Of a DNA stretch of 62,309 nucleotides, positions 1 through 9,142 are shown piece after piece. The stretch is from CF-161 sp035259145 (GTDB lineage Bacteria > Chloroflexota > Dormibacteria > Dormibacterales > Dormibacteraceae), in the NCBI GenBank assembly GCA_035259145.1, contig DATFWQ010000135.1, forward strand, positions 1 to 62,309. Reading direction: 5' to 3'. The position numbers were made by a program, and so were the translations under genes. The notes beneath the pieces are model-generated. The model saw only the letters and a program-made list of their open reading frames with translations, did no database searches and had not been told where the DNA came from. The stretch's first letter is position 1. The number at the start of each line of letters is the position of its first letter.

Positions 1-1
1 A

Positions 2-679
2 CCCGAAGGAACGGTGGTGGCGACCAACGCCGGCCAGCGGCTGCTGGCGCTGCGGCCGACGTTCGCGGAGCAGGTGGTCGAGCGCAAGCGCCGGGCTCAG
101 CCCATCTACCCCAAAGACCTCGGCGCGATACTCGTGCGAGCCGACGTGTCGCCCGGCGACCTCGTGGTCGAGGCCGGCACCGGCACCGCTGCCCTCACGC
201 TCGCCCTCTGGCGCGCGGTCGGCCCCTCGGGCCGGGTCGTCTCTTACGAGGTGCGCGAGGACTTCCACGCCGCCGCCCGCACCGTAGTCGCAGAGGTGAC
301 CGGCGGGCTGCCGGCCAACCTGGAGCTCAAGCTGGGCGACGTGTACGAGGGCATCAGCGAACGGGACGCCGACCGGTTGATGCTTGACCTGCCCGAGCCC
401 TGGCGCGTCCTCCCAGGGGCAGTCAACACACTGCGCGCAGGCGGCATGTTGTTCGCTCATTGCCCCAACATCAGCCAGGTGCAGCGGCTGTGTGACGCCC
501 TGCGGGAGGCACGCGGCTTCGGCCTGATCGAGACGGTCGAGGTGCTGGAGCGGGGTTGGACCATCCGCGGCCGCAGCCTTCGGCCGGCCCACCGGATGGT
601 GGCTCACACGGGCTTTCTCACGTTTGCACGCCGCCTCGCGGGCACCGAGGTCTTCGAAGCTGAAGGCGAAGGGTTCTAA
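2..679 (+). CDS. trmI: tRNA (adenine-58-N1)-methyltransferase TrmI, 5' end cut by the window
   Basis: This protein methylates N1 of adenine 58 in the T-loop of tRNA, using SAM. The frame is open to the left edge: residues P-E-G-T precede the first GTG at 14 and match the family, so the N-terminal domain lies outside the window. The visible part has the conserved YPKDLG segment, the SAM-binding motif VVEAGTGTAALTLAL, an acidic residue after the next strand (YEVRE), and the catalytic loop LDLPEPW. Only about 225 residues remain of a usual 270-300. The next gene, mdh, begins 37 bases downstream with its own ribosome binding site. Family assignment is firm; the true start cannot be seen. Confidence 0.93.
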   Translation, partial: PEGTVVATNAGQRLLALRPTFAEQVVERKRRAQPIYPKDLGAILVRADVSPGDLVVEAGTGTAALTLALWRAVGPSGRVVSYEVREDFHAAARTVVAEVTGGLPANLELKLGDVYEGISERDADRLMLDLPEPWRVLPGAVNTLRAGGMLFAHCPNISQVQRLCDALREARGFGLIETVEVLERGWTIRGRSLRPAHRMVAHTGFLTFARRLAGTEVFEAEGEGF

Positions 680-716
680 CGTTGTGACCGTTCTGGATTG
701 ACCGAGGAGAGTTGGA

Positions 717-1658
717 ATGGGCCGTTACAAGGTGACCGTCGTCGGCGCCGGGATGGTGGGTGGCACGCTCGCCCAGCGCTTGGCCGAGCGTGACTACGCC
801 GACGTCGTGCTGGTGGACATCGTCGAGGGTATGCCTCAGGGTAAGGCCCTGGACATCACAGAGGCGGGGCCGGTCTACGGCTACGACTCGATGGTGACAG
901 GCAGCAACGGCTACGAGGAGACTGCCGGCTCCGACCTCGTCGTCATCACCTCGGGCGTGGCTCGCAAGCCGAACATGAGCAGGGACGACCTGCTGAAGAT
1001 CAACGCTGAGATCGTGCGCGAGGTGACCGAGAGGGTCAAGGCCGCCTCCCCGGAAGCGATCTTGATCGTGGTATCGAACCCGCTCGACGCCATGGTCACC
1101 CTCGCGCACCGTGTAAGCGGCTTCTCGAAGCAGCGAGTGATCGGGATGGCGGGCGTACTGGACACCGCCCGGTACCGCACATTCATAGCAATGGAGCTGG
1201 GTGTCTCGGTGGAGGACGTGCACGGGTTCGTCCTGGGTGGCCACGGGGACACGATGGTCCCGCTCCCGCGCTACACGACGGTGGCGGGCATCCCGATCAA
1301 CCAGCTGCTGCCCGCTGATCGCATCGAGGCCATCGCCGATCGGGCCCGCAACGGGGGCGCCGAGATCGTAAACCTGCTGAAGACCGGAAGCGCCTACTAC
1401 GCGCCATCTGCGTCGGTGGTCGACATGGTGGACTCGATCCTGCTCGACAAGAAGCGGGTGCTGCCCTGTGCCGCCCTGCTGGAAGGTGAGTACGGGATCG
1501 ATGGGATCTTCGTCGGCGTGCCCTGCGTCCTGGGCGCGGCGGGCCTGGAAAAGGTGCTGGAGATCGAGCTGAACGACCAGGAGCGGGGGGCCCTGCATCG
1601 ATCCGCTGACGCCGTCCGAGAGCTCTGGGAGGCCACGCAGGCTGCACAGATTGGATAG
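717..1658 (+). CDS. mdh: NAD-dependent malate dehydrogenase (LDH-like type)
   Basis: Interconverts malate and oxaloacetate with NAD in the TCA cycle. The 313-residue length is normal. The NAD fold opens with VVGAGMVGG (about residues 8-16). The substrate loop contains GVARKPNMSRDDLL, whose arginines favour malate over lactate. The proton-relay histidine is His176 in GGHGDTM. GAGGAGAG lies just upstream of ATG 717, a strong Shine-Dalgarno. Its last eight bases overlap the TTG start of ftsY, so the two are probably cotranscribed although functionally unrelated. Confidence 0.96.
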   Translation: MGRYKVTVVGAGMVGGTLAQRLAERDYADVVLVDIVEGMPQGKALDITEAGPVYGYDSMVTGSNGYEETAGSDLVVITSGVARKPNMSRDDLLKINAEIVREVTERVKAASPEAILIVVSNPLDAMVTLAHRVSGFSKQRVIGMAGVLDTARYRTFIAMELGVSVEDVHGFVLGGHGDTMVPLPRYTTVAGIPINQLLPADRIEAIADRARNGGAEIVNLLKTGSAYYAPSASVVDMVDSILLDKKRVLPCAALLEGEYGIDGIFVGVPCVLGAAGLEKVLEIELNDQERGALHRSADAVRELWEATQAAQIG

Positions 1659-2541
1659 CCGGCCCACGCTCTGGAACCGGGTCGCCACACGCACGCGCAC
1701 GCTGTTCACAGAAGGTCTGCGCGCGGCAGGAACCCCGCTCAGCCCTGGCTTCTACGATGACCTGGTCGAGTTACTGATCGCCGGGGACCTTGGCCCGACG
1801 CTGGCCAGCCAAGTTGCCGAGGGCGTGCGCAGGCGAAGGCCCTATTCGGTCGAAACGGCTCGCACTGCGCTGGCCGAGGAGCTGGCCGCCGCCATGTCGG
1901 CCAAGCCGCGCAGCCTTTTCATCGACGCCAGACCATCCTGCGTGCTCCTGTACGGGATCAACGGCTCGGGCAAGACGACCACCGCTGGCAAGCTTGCATA
2001 CCTGCTGAAGCTTGACGGCTTCGATCCACTGGTGATTGCGGCTGACACCTACCGTGCTGCTGCAATCGAGCAGATGGAGCTCTGGGCCGAGCGGGCAGGC
2101 GTGCCCTGCTTCTCAGGTGTGCCCGGTGGCGACCCCGCAGCTGTCGTGTTCGACGGGCTTCAATCAGCCACGCGCCGGGGTAACGGAGTGGTGCTGGTGG
2201 ATACGGCGGGGCGCCTGCAGACACAGACCAACCTGCTCAACGAGCTGGCCAAGGTTGGGCGCGTGGCGGGCAAGGCACTTCCAGGGGCGCCGCAGGAAGC
2301 GCTGCTCGTGCTGGACGGCAACCTCGGCCAGTCAAACCTGGCGCAGGCGAGGGGTTTCAACAAGGCCCTACAGATCACTGGCCTGGTCCTGACCAAGATG
2401 GACGGCACCGCGAAAGGCGGGGCGGTGGTCGCTGTCGAGGCAGAGCTGGACGTGCCGACGAAGATCATCGGGGTCGGGGAGGGGGTGGCCGACCTGGCCC
2501 CGTTCGACGTGAACCTCTTCGCTCAGTCCCTTGTCGACTGA
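1651..2541 (+). CDS. ftsY: signal recognition particle receptor FtsY
   Basis: GTPase that docks SRP-ribosome complexes at the membrane. The 296 residues hold only the NG core: a helical N domain to about residue 95, then the G domain. Motifs are P-loop GINGSGKTTT, DTYRAAAIEQ, DTAGRLQ, and TKMDGTAKGG. There is no acidic A domain, as in many Gram-positive FtsY. The stretch usually reading DATTGQ is DGNLGQ here, an uncommon variant. The start is TTG 1651 inside the end of mdh; I see no strong RBS, so coupling is likely. Its partner ffh is 4.6 kb downstream. Confidence 0.96.
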   Translation: MDSRPTLWNRVATRTRTLFTEGLRAAGTPLSPGFYDDLVELLIAGDLGPTLASQVAEGVRRRRPYSVETARTALAEELAAAMSAKPRSLFIDARPSCVLLYGINGSGKTTTAGKLAYLLKLDGFDPLVIAADTYRAAAIEQMELWAERAGVPCFSGVPGGDPAAVVFDGLQSATRRGNGVVLVDTAGRLQTQTNLLNELAKVGRVAGKALPGAPQEALLVLDGNLGQSNLAQARGFNKALQITGLVLTKMDGTAKGGAVVAVEAELDVPTKIIGVGEGVADLAPFDVNLFAQSLVD

Positions 2542-3251
2542 GCTTCGCGGACCCGCACTGCCACACCACTGCCTCAGATGGCATGGTGGGGCCCGCCGAG
2601 CTTGTCGCCGCCGCCGTCGAGCGGGAGCTGGCTCTAATCGCAGTCTGCGACCACGACACGATGGCCAGCGCGGCCGAGGTGCAGGCGCGAGGCGAGGACT
2701 CGGGGCTGGCGGTGATCTGCGGCCAGGAGATCACCACCCGCTGGCCCGCTCAAACTCACGTGGTCGGGTGGTTCCTGGAGAGCCCGGTGCGGAGCGGCAT
2801 GAGCCTGGCGGACACCGTCGATGCCATCCACGCGCAGGGTGGGCTGGCCGTGATTCCGCACCCCTTCATGCCGACCTATTTCGCCAGCTGCCAGCCCGGC
2901 ATGCTTGCCCGCTTGATCGAGCAGCACCCGATCGACGGAATCGAGATCCTTCACAGCTCGCCGACCTCCGCGGCCCGGCAGCAGCGCCTGGCCGGCTTCT
3001 ACAACGCCAACCGCGAGCGCCTTGGCGCGGCCATCGGCGCGAGCGACAGCCACTTCGGAAGGTACGACCTCGGTCAGGTCCTGACCGAGTTCCAGGGGAG
3101 CTCGGCTGACGACTTTCGCGCGGCGGTGCTCGCGCGGCGCACAACGCCCAGGCGCGGCAGGCCGGCCTCCGTGCCCCCCGGCGTGGTTCTGCGCCAGCAA
3201 TGGCGCAGCCTGGTGGTACTGCCCGTGCGCCGGCTGACAGGCCAGCTCTGA
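2538..3251 (+). CDS. PHP-domain metal-dependent phosphoesterase, CTG start
   Basis: PHP proteins are metal-dependent phosphatases or nucleases; the substrate here is unknown. The diagnostic N-terminal motif ADPHCHTTASDGMV is encoded upstream of the first ATG (2583). Other metal motifs follow: CDHDT, GQEITT, IPHPF, and GASDSHF. The only plausible start before the HxH motif is CTG 2538, which overlaps the ftsY stop as CTGA; I find no ATG, GTG or TTG in this frame in the preceding 100 bases. With that start the protein has 237 residues. The C-terminus is short, basic and without a clear domain. Family is confident; start is inferred from conservation. Confidence 0.85.
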   Translation: MSFADPHCHTTASDGMVGPAELVAAAVERELALIAVCDHDTMASAAEVQARGEDSGLAVICGQEITTRWPAQTHVVGWFLESPVRSGMSLADTVDAIHAQGGLAVIPHPFMPTYFASCQPGMLARLIEQHPIDGIEILHSSPTSAARQQRLAGFYNANRERLGAAIGASDSHFGRYDLGQVLTEFQGSSADDFRAAVLARRTTPRRGRPASVPPGVVLRQQWRSLVVLPVRRLTGQL

Positions 3252-3253
3252 TA

Positions 3254-3286
3254 CCGCTCGCAATGACCGGTGCTGCAAGCGAGCGG
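3254..3286. terminator. hairpin between convergent genes
   Basis: CCGCTCGC (3254-3261) and GCGAGCGG (3279-3286) form a perfect 8-bp stem with a 17-base loop, just after the PHP gene and before the stop of the leftward IMPase gene. There is no U tract on either strand, so termination is an inference from position. Confidence 0.45.
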
Positions 3287-3340
3287 GCGCGCCCCGCCCA
3301 GTGCCCTCGCCAGATCGGCTGACGAGCCTCTTGTCTGAGA

Positions 3341-4117
3341 CTACTCTCCTTCTCGGGAACCGTTCGCGGCAAGCTCGAGCAGCACCTCGTGCACGGCCGC
3401 CGGCGCCGCCAGGATGTCGCCCGTCTCCAGCCAGGCGTCACCGCCGGACCAGTCGCTGACCCGGCCTCCCAGCTCGAGCACCAGGGCGGCTCCAGCTGCG
3501 ACGTCCCAGGTGCCCAGGCCCAGCTCGAAGAAGCCGTCGAAGGTGCCGCAGGCCGTCCAGCCCAGGTCGAGCGAGGCGGCACCAGCTCGCCGCAGGTCTT
3601 CGAAACGAGACAGTGCACCGACGAGAACGGGCATGTAACGCGCGACGCGATCCTTGCGTCGAAAGGGGAAACCGGTGGCAACGACTGCGGTGGTTGGATC
3701 CCCCTGCCCCAGCGGCGGCAGCCCTTCACCATTGAGCGTCGCTCCCAGGCCCCGTTGGACAGCAAACTCGATGTTCAGCCACGGCCCGATCACAACGCCA
3801 ACCTCGGGCTGTCCATCCTCGAGCAGCGCCACCGACACGCCGACGACAGGCAGTGCGCGCGTGAAGTTCGTGGTTCCATCGAGGGGGTCGACGGCCCACC
3901 GCGTACCGGCCGCCGCGCCGCCCCGCTCCTCGGCCAGGATGGGGATCCCCGGTGCACGCTGGAGGAGAACTTCAACGATGGCACCCTCACTGGCGTGGTC
4001 GGCGTCGGTGACGTAGTCACCTGAGAGCTGCTTCAGCTCGGCCGAGCCGTGACCGAGTCCGGTCCGCCGCAGGACATCCGCTCCGGCGCGGGCGGCCTCG
4101 AGCGCGATCTCTAGCAG
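3341..4117 (-). CDS. inositol-1-monophosphatase family protein, probable CTG start
   Basis: Mg/Li-type phosphatase of the IMPase/SuhB superfamily; substrates may be inositol phosphate, histidinol phosphate or 3'-phosphoadenosine phosphate. Metal-site motifs are all present: ILAEERGG, WAVDPLDGTTNF, and late GTWDVAAGA. The usual start, as in LLEIALEAARAG, falls at CTG 4117, four codons' reach past the TAG of the Lrp-like gene. No ATG, GTG or TTG occurs in this frame for at least 35 codons upstream, where it reads antisense-like noise through the neighbouring gene. That gives 258 residues, the normal length. The frame stays open far upstream but this is not a longer protein. Confidence 0.85.
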   Translation of the reverse strand: MLEIALEAARAGADVLRRTGLGHGSAELKQLSGDYVTDADHASEGAIVEVLLQRAPGIPILAEERGGAAAGTRWAVDPLDGTTNFTRALPVVGVSVALLEDGQPEVGVVIGPWLNIEFAVQRGLGATLNGEGLPPLGQGDPTTAVVATGFPFRRKDRVARYMPVLVGALSRFEDLRRAGAASLDLGWTACGTFDGFFELGLGTWDVAAGAALVLELGGRVSDWSGGDAWLETGDILAAPAAVHEVLLELAANGSREGE

Positions 4118-4413
4118 GAGCCCTGGCCTCGTTCTGCCTCGAGGCCCAGACCGAACATGGCGTCCAGGTCGTGCTGCGAGAACTGCTGGAAGGCGACCAT
4201 GGTCTGCGTTCGTTCGATCCCCTCCAGCCGAGTCAGCTCTCTGGTCACAACGGTCGCCAGCTCGTCGTGCTCGCGGACACGGACGATCGCGACAAAGTCC
4301 CAGTCGCCGGTGACGGTATAGACCTCGGCCACCCCTGCGGTCTCCGCCAGCCTGGGTCCAAGGGTGGCCAGCCCAGCCCGGGTGGCCCTGACGAGCACGA
4401 TCGCGGTCAGCAC
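4111..4413 (-). CDS. Lrp/AsnC ligand-binding (RAM) domain protein, stand-alone
   Basis: A 100-residue protein that matches only the C-terminal effector-binding and oligomerisation domain of Lrp/AsnC regulators (AIVLVRATRAG, then VTGDWDFVAIVRV, then GIERTQTMVAF). No helix-turn-helix precedes it. Such proteins bind small ligands such as amino acids and may modulate full-length Lrp partners or enzymes. It overlaps the IMPase gene downstream and is divergent from the methyltransferase gene, with only 25 bases between the starts. GTG at 4413 is the start; TAGACT lies 8 bases upstream on this strand, so the mRNA may be leaderless. Confidence 0.85.
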   Translation of the reverse strand: MLTAIVLVRATRAGLATLGPRLAETAGVAEVYTVTGDWDFVAIVRVREHDELATVVTRELTRLEGIERTQTMVAFQQFSQHDLDAMFGLGLEAERGQGSC

Positions 4414-4438
4414 GCTGCCGAAGTCTATCGTCCCGCGT
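4414..4438. promoter_or_regulatory. 25-bp divergent promoter gap
   Basis: Rightward, TATCGT (4426-4431) ends 7 bases before ATG 4439. Leftward, TAGACT (read on the minus strand, overlapping the same bases) ends 8 bases before GTG 4413. No Shine-Dalgarno fits in either direction, so both transcripts are probably leaderless. No convincing -35 elements are seen. Confidence 0.4.
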
Positions 4439-5101
4439 ATGCCGCGGATGGTTCGCGATGATCCACTGGATCCAGACCCGGGCTTTGCCGAGCTCTACGG
4501 ATCGATCCCGGATGCCGTCGACCTCGAGCCCTGGCTCGGCTGGTGCCTCCAGGCGGGCGGCACCGTCCTGTACCTGGGCGTTGGCACTGGCCGCCTGGCG
4601 GCCCCCCTCGCGGCCGCCGGCATCGATCTGGTTGGCGTAGACGCCCACCCGGGCATGCTCGAGCGCCTTCGTGCACGCTTGCCCGATCTCGAGCTGGTCC
4701 ACGAGCGGATCGAGGACCTCGATATTGGCCGTCGCTTCCCACTCGTGATCGGACCGTCGAGCATTCTCGATGATGCCGGTCGCCTGGCGGTTGCGGCGCG
4801 ACACAGCTGCCACCGGGTTGCGCTCGAGCTCTTGAACCCGCACTGGTTGCTCGGCCCGGAGCACTCGGCGATACGGGTCCTCAACGCCACGGCTGAGCAC
4901 GCTCAGATCGAGCTCGACTATCCGGGTGGTTGGACCCAGTCGGCTGCGATCCCGTTGCGCTGGCCCGAAGACATCGAGAGCTTTCTTGACGGCGCCGGCC
5001 TCCGGCTGGAGGTCATGCGGGGCCGCGACCCCGATGAGAATCTGACTCAAAGCTCGACGTACTACGTCCTTGCACGGACAGCACACCGGGCTTCTGCCTG
5101 A
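4439..5101 (+). CDS. class I SAM-dependent methyltransferase, unknown substrate
   Basis: A 220-residue protein with a SAM-binding Rossmann fold: motif I is VLYLGVGTGRLAAPLA, followed by the acidic end of strand 2 in LVGVDAHPGML. The later part (ELDYPGG, RWPEDIESFL, GLRLEVMRG) resembles small-molecule methyltransferases but I cannot name a substrate. ATG 4439 was chosen because a -10-like TATCGT is placed for a leaderless start there; ATG 4448 is an alternative. It is divergent from the Lrp-like gene and convergent with the DNA ligase gene. Confidence 0.8.
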   Translation: MPRMVRDDPLDPDPGFAELYGSIPDAVDLEPWLGWCLQAGGTVLYLGVGTGRLAAPLAAAGIDLVGVDAHPGMLERLRARLPDLELVHERIEDLDIGRRFPLVIGPSSILDDAGRLAVAARHSCHRVALELLNPHWLLGPEHSAIRVLNATAEHAQIELDYPGGWTQSAAIPLRWPEDIESFLDGAGLRLEVMRGRDPDENLTQSSTYYVLARTAHRASA

Positions 5102-5136
5102 CAGAGTCGAGGGACGGGCCGGCTCTGGCGGCAGGC

Positions 5137-5162
5137 CGAAGGTGGAGGAGGCCCGGCCTTCG
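5137..5162. terminator. stem-loop between convergent genes
   Basis: CGAAGG (5137-5142) pairs with CCTTCG (5157-5162) across 14 bases between the ends of the methyltransferase and the DNA ligase genes. Without a U tract it is only a positional candidate terminator. Confidence 0.3.
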
Positions 5163-5163
5163 A

Positions 5164-6708
5164 CTACCCGCCGCCCTCTTCGTCACGGCTGGCGTGAAGC
5201 CTTCGTACTGTGTCGACGGTGTCCGCCTCGTCTGCCCGCTTGTCAGGCCTGTACCGCACCACGCGAGCGAAGCGCAGCGCCATCCGGCCGGCGTAGCGCG
5301 GGCTGGTCTGAATCCCGTCGAAGGCAACTTCGACCACCAGCTCCGGCCGCAGGTAGACCGTCCAGCGGTCTCGGGTCGCCTCCAGGCGGATGAATTCTCT
5401 GGTCTGCCACTCGAGCATCGCGTCGGTGAGCCCCTTGAACGTCTTTCCCAACATCACGAAACCCGTCTTCGCGGGATCCCGAGCCGCCAGGTGCAGATTC
5501 GACAGCCAGCCCTTGCGGCGGCCATGGCCCCACTCGGCGGCAATCACCACGAGGTCAAGCGTGTGATGTGGCTTGACCTTGACCCAACCGGCGCCGCGAC
5601 GCCCAGCCTCGTAGCGAGAGTCCAGCGCCTTCACGACGACCCCTTCGTGGCCACGCGCGAGCGCCTCATCGAAAAAATCCTTCGCCTCGCCCAGGTCGCC
5701 GGGGACCAGCCGCGGCACCCACAAGGCACTGGGCAGCACTGACTCGATTCTGGCGTAGCGCTCGGAACCGGGTAGGTCGATCAGGTCGGAACCGTCCAGG
5801 TGCAGCACGTCAAAGAAGAACGGCGTCAGAGGAGCCCTCTGCCGTAGCTGAGCCACGTCCCCGCGGCTGGCCGCCCGGCTTGCGGTCTCCTGAAACGGGC
5901 GCGGATGCCCGTCGGGCCGCAGCGCAATCACCTCGCCATCGAGGACCACCGCCTTCAAAGGCAGACCCAGCACCGCTTCGACGACCTCGGGCACTCGGTC
6001 GGTGATCGGATCAAGCGTCCTTGTAAATACGGCGACATCCCGGCCGTCGCGATGGACCTGGACCCGGACACCGTCCAGCTTCCACTCCACTGCAGCCGGG
6101 CCCACCTGTTCAAATGCTGCTTCAAGCGATGGCGCCGTCTGGGCCAGCATCGGCTGCACCGGACGTCCCACCTGCAGACTGAACCGCTCCAGGCCGACGG
6201 CGCCGGAGTCCAGTGCCACTTCGGCGACCGCCGGCAGATCACCCGCCAGCATGGCCGCCCTCCGCACTGCGGCAGCGTCGACCCCGGCGGCCCTGGCGAC
6301 GGCGTCCGCCATGATGCCTGCCAGCGCACCCTGCCGCAGCTCGCCCCCGACCAGCATTACGAGGAACCGCTGCTCAGACGCGGTCGCCCGGCTGAACAGC
6401 ACCGTCAGCTCGTCACGCCTTATCGCAACTGATCCGGCCCCGCTGGCCTCCTCGGCGCGGGCAAAAGCCGCGTCGACCTCGGTGAGCTTCAGGCCTGGTT
6501 CGGTGGCGGGCGCCGGCAGTCGCCGCACCGAGGCCCAACCGACCCCAGGCCGGCGCTGGCGCAGCTCGCCCGACAGGTAGCTCACGGCCACCGCGATTTC
6601 ATCCGGCCCCGCTCTGCGCAGGCAACCGGCGATCGCTTCCACTTTGGCGAGCCGTGAGCGGGTCGACGCGACGACGTCCGAGGTCGAGACCAGATCGGCA
6701 AGCAGCAC
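5164..6708 (-). CDS. ligB: ATP-dependent DNA ligase, LigB type
   Basis: Seals nicks in duplex DNA using ATP. At 514 residues it has the three-part layout of archaeal and actinobacterial LigB: an N-terminal DNA-binding domain to about 205, a nucleotidyltransferase domain with the adenylated lysine in VEWKLDGVR, then VVLDGEVI, and the motif V lysines in GWVKVKPHHTLDLVV, followed by an OB domain. The start is GTG 6708. It is separate from the Ku-linked ligase at 11960, so the organism has at least two ATP-dependent ligases. It is divergent from ylxM with 97 bases between. Confidence 0.93.
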   Translation of the reverse strand: MLLADLVSTSDVVASTRSRLAKVEAIAGCLRRAGPDEIAVAVSYLSGELRQRRPGVGWASVRRLPAPATEPGLKLTEVDAAFARAEEASGAGSVAIRRDELTVLFSRATASEQRFLVMLVGGELRQGALAGIMADAVARAAGVDAAAVRRAAMLAGDLPAVAEVALDSGAVGLERFSLQVGRPVQPMLAQTAPSLEAAFEQVGPAAVEWKLDGVRVQVHRDGRDVAVFTRTLDPITDRVPEVVEAVLGLPLKAVVLDGEVIALRPDGHPRPFQETASRAASRGDVAQLRQRAPLTPFFFDVLHLDGSDLIDLPGSERYARIESVLPSALWVPRLVPGDLGEAKDFFDEALARGHEGVVVKALDSRYEAGRRGAGWVKVKPHHTLDLVVIAAEWGHGRRKGWLSNLHLAARDPAKTGFVMLGKTFKGLTDAMLEWQTREFIRLEATRDRWTVYLRPELVVEVAFDGIQTSPRYAGRMALRFARVVRYRPDKRADEADTVDTVRRLHASRDEEGGG

Positions 6709-6791
6709 GATCAGCCAATTCTCGGTTACGGCTTGGCGTGGTGTGCCGCGCGGTTCGCGGCGGTCCGCACGCGCTGCCAGCTCAGACCTGG

Positions 6792-6819
6792 TATCCTGTC
6801 AAGCGTTGAGCCTTGACAG
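6792..6819. promoter_or_regulatory. 8-bp dyad and -10-like box at the ylxM start
   Basis: CTGTCAAG (6796-6803) and CTTGACAG (6812-6819) form a perfect inverted repeat with an 8-base spacer that contains the TTG start of ylxM (6806). A -10-like TATCCT lies at 6792-6797. The dyad could be an operator overlapping a leaderless start, or an RNA hairpin that hides the start codon of the ylxM-ffh operon. Confidence 0.5.
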
Positions 6820-7137
6820 TCTCGAGTCACGCCAGCGCCAGGTCGAGCTGTTCGAGCGCTACGCGCCGCTCTTGACGCGGCAGCAATGCGAGGTGCTCGA
6901 GCTTTACCTGCGGAGCGACTGGTCGCTTTCGGAGATCGCGCGCAGCCGCGATACCTCGCGCGCGGCGGTGCACGACCTGGTGCGGAGGGCAGGGCAGGCG
7001 ATGGAAGCTTACGAGAGTCGCCTTGGCCTTCTGGCCGCAGATCGTCAGCGCCGCGAAGCAAGGGCGGAGCTGGCCCGAGACCTTGCATCCATCCGGCGGC
7101 GGCTGACCCGTCTGGAGCATGAGGTCGTTCGCACCTG

Positions 7138-7138
<1 letters not shown>
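6806..7138 (+). CDS. ylxM: YlxM family putative helix-turn-helix protein
   Basis: A 110-residue homologue of YlxM, a small protein found next to ffh and linked to SRP function in streptococci. It has a sigma-70 region-4-like helix-turn-helix: LLTRQQCEVLELYLRSDW, then LSEIARSRDTSRAAVHDLVR, then a charged coiled C-terminus. TTG 6806 was chosen because the family begins a few residues before FERYAPLLT and upstream sequence does not look coding. It ends in an ATGA overlap with ffh, so the pair is coupled. Confidence 0.85.
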
Positions 7139-8490
<1,352 letters not shown>

Positions 8491-8512
8491 AGGCGCAGGA
8501 GGTGCTGGTACT

Positions 8513-8794
8513 TTGGTGAAGATCAGGCTGAGGCGGATGGGCGCCAAGCGGCGTCCGTTCTACCGCCTGGTGGTGGCGGACGCACGCTCGCCACGAGACG
8601 GCCGGTTCATCGAGCAGGTTGGCTATTACAACCCGCTGACCGAGCCGGCCACGGTGAAGATCGACGAGGAGAAGGTCGTCCGGTGGCTTACCCAGGGCGC
8701 ACAGCCCTCGGACGCCGCTCGGACACTTCTCAAAAGGGAGGGCATCCTTGAGCGGTATGCAGCGTCGCGAAAGTCCGGATCGGCCGCCGTTTAG
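8513..8794 (+). CDS. rpsP: 30S ribosomal protein bS16
   Basis: Small-subunit protein that helps assemble the 5' domain of 16S rRNA. The 93 residues open with VKIRLRRMGAKRRPFYRLVV, diagnostic of bS16. AGGAGG at 8497-8502 precedes the start: TTG 8513 gives MVKIR and is 10 bases away, GTG 8516 is 13 away, so TTG is preferred. Its 3' end overlaps the start of the KH-domain gene. Confidence 0.96.
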   Translation: MVKIRLRRMGAKRRPFYRLVVADARSPRDGRFIEQVGYYNPLTEPATVKIDEEKVVRWLTQGAQPSDAARTLLKREGILERYAASRKSGSAAV

Positions 8795-9140
8795 GCGCGC
8801 CTTCGGCGGGCCTGAGAGAGGCTTCCGCGGAGGCAGGGATGGCGGCTTCCGGCGACCATTCGGGAGCGGACCCGGGGGACCCGCGGGGCCTGCCATCGAT
8901 TACAAGGCACTGGTCGAGTACGTCGCCAGGTCGGTGGCGGACAGGCCGTCCGAGGTCGAGGTTATCGCCATCGATCGGGGCCGGGGCACCGTTGCGATCA
9001 AGGTCAAGATGGCTGACGAAGACATGGGCCGGCTGATCGGCAAATCCGGTCGCAACATCGAGGCACTGCGGACGCTGGTGCGGGTCGCCTCGCTGCGCGA
9101 GCGAAAGCGCGTATTCGTGGACCTGGCGACGGGACGTTAG
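8748..9140 (+). CDS. khpA: KhpA-like KH-domain RNA-binding protein with Gly/Arg-rich N-terminus
   Basis: KhpA binds RNA, usually with KhpB, and affects cell division and translation. The KH core is at about residues 50-130: DYKALVEYVARSVADRP, then the GxxG loop in GRLIGKSGRNIEALR, ending VFVDLATGR. Usual KhpA proteins have about 75-85 residues and begin at the KALVEY segment. Here roughly 45 extra residues precede it, rich in Gly, Arg and Phe (RGFRGGRDGGFRRPFG), much like RGG boxes. The start is TTG 8748 inside rpsP, or ATG 8757. The position between rpsP and rimM is the standard one for this family. Confidence 0.88.
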   Translation: MSGMQRRESPDRPPFRRAFGGPERGFRGGRDGGFRRPFGSGPGGPAGPAIDYKALVEYVARSVADRPSEVEVIAIDRGRGTVAIKVKMADEDMGRLIGKSGRNIEALRTLVRVASLRERKRVFVDLATGR

Positions 9141-9142
9141 CG

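Noticed and set aside
618..1709. A 363-codon frame antisense to mdh
   Set aside because: Composition mirrors the mdh codons and no domain is visible; mdh is complete on the plus strand.
3341..5086. A 581-codon open frame on the minus strand suggesting one long protein
   Set aside because: Only the last 258 codons resemble IMPase. The rest is antisense to the methyltransferase or in another frame of the Lrp-like gene and lacks family resemblance; open frames on both strands are common at this GC content.
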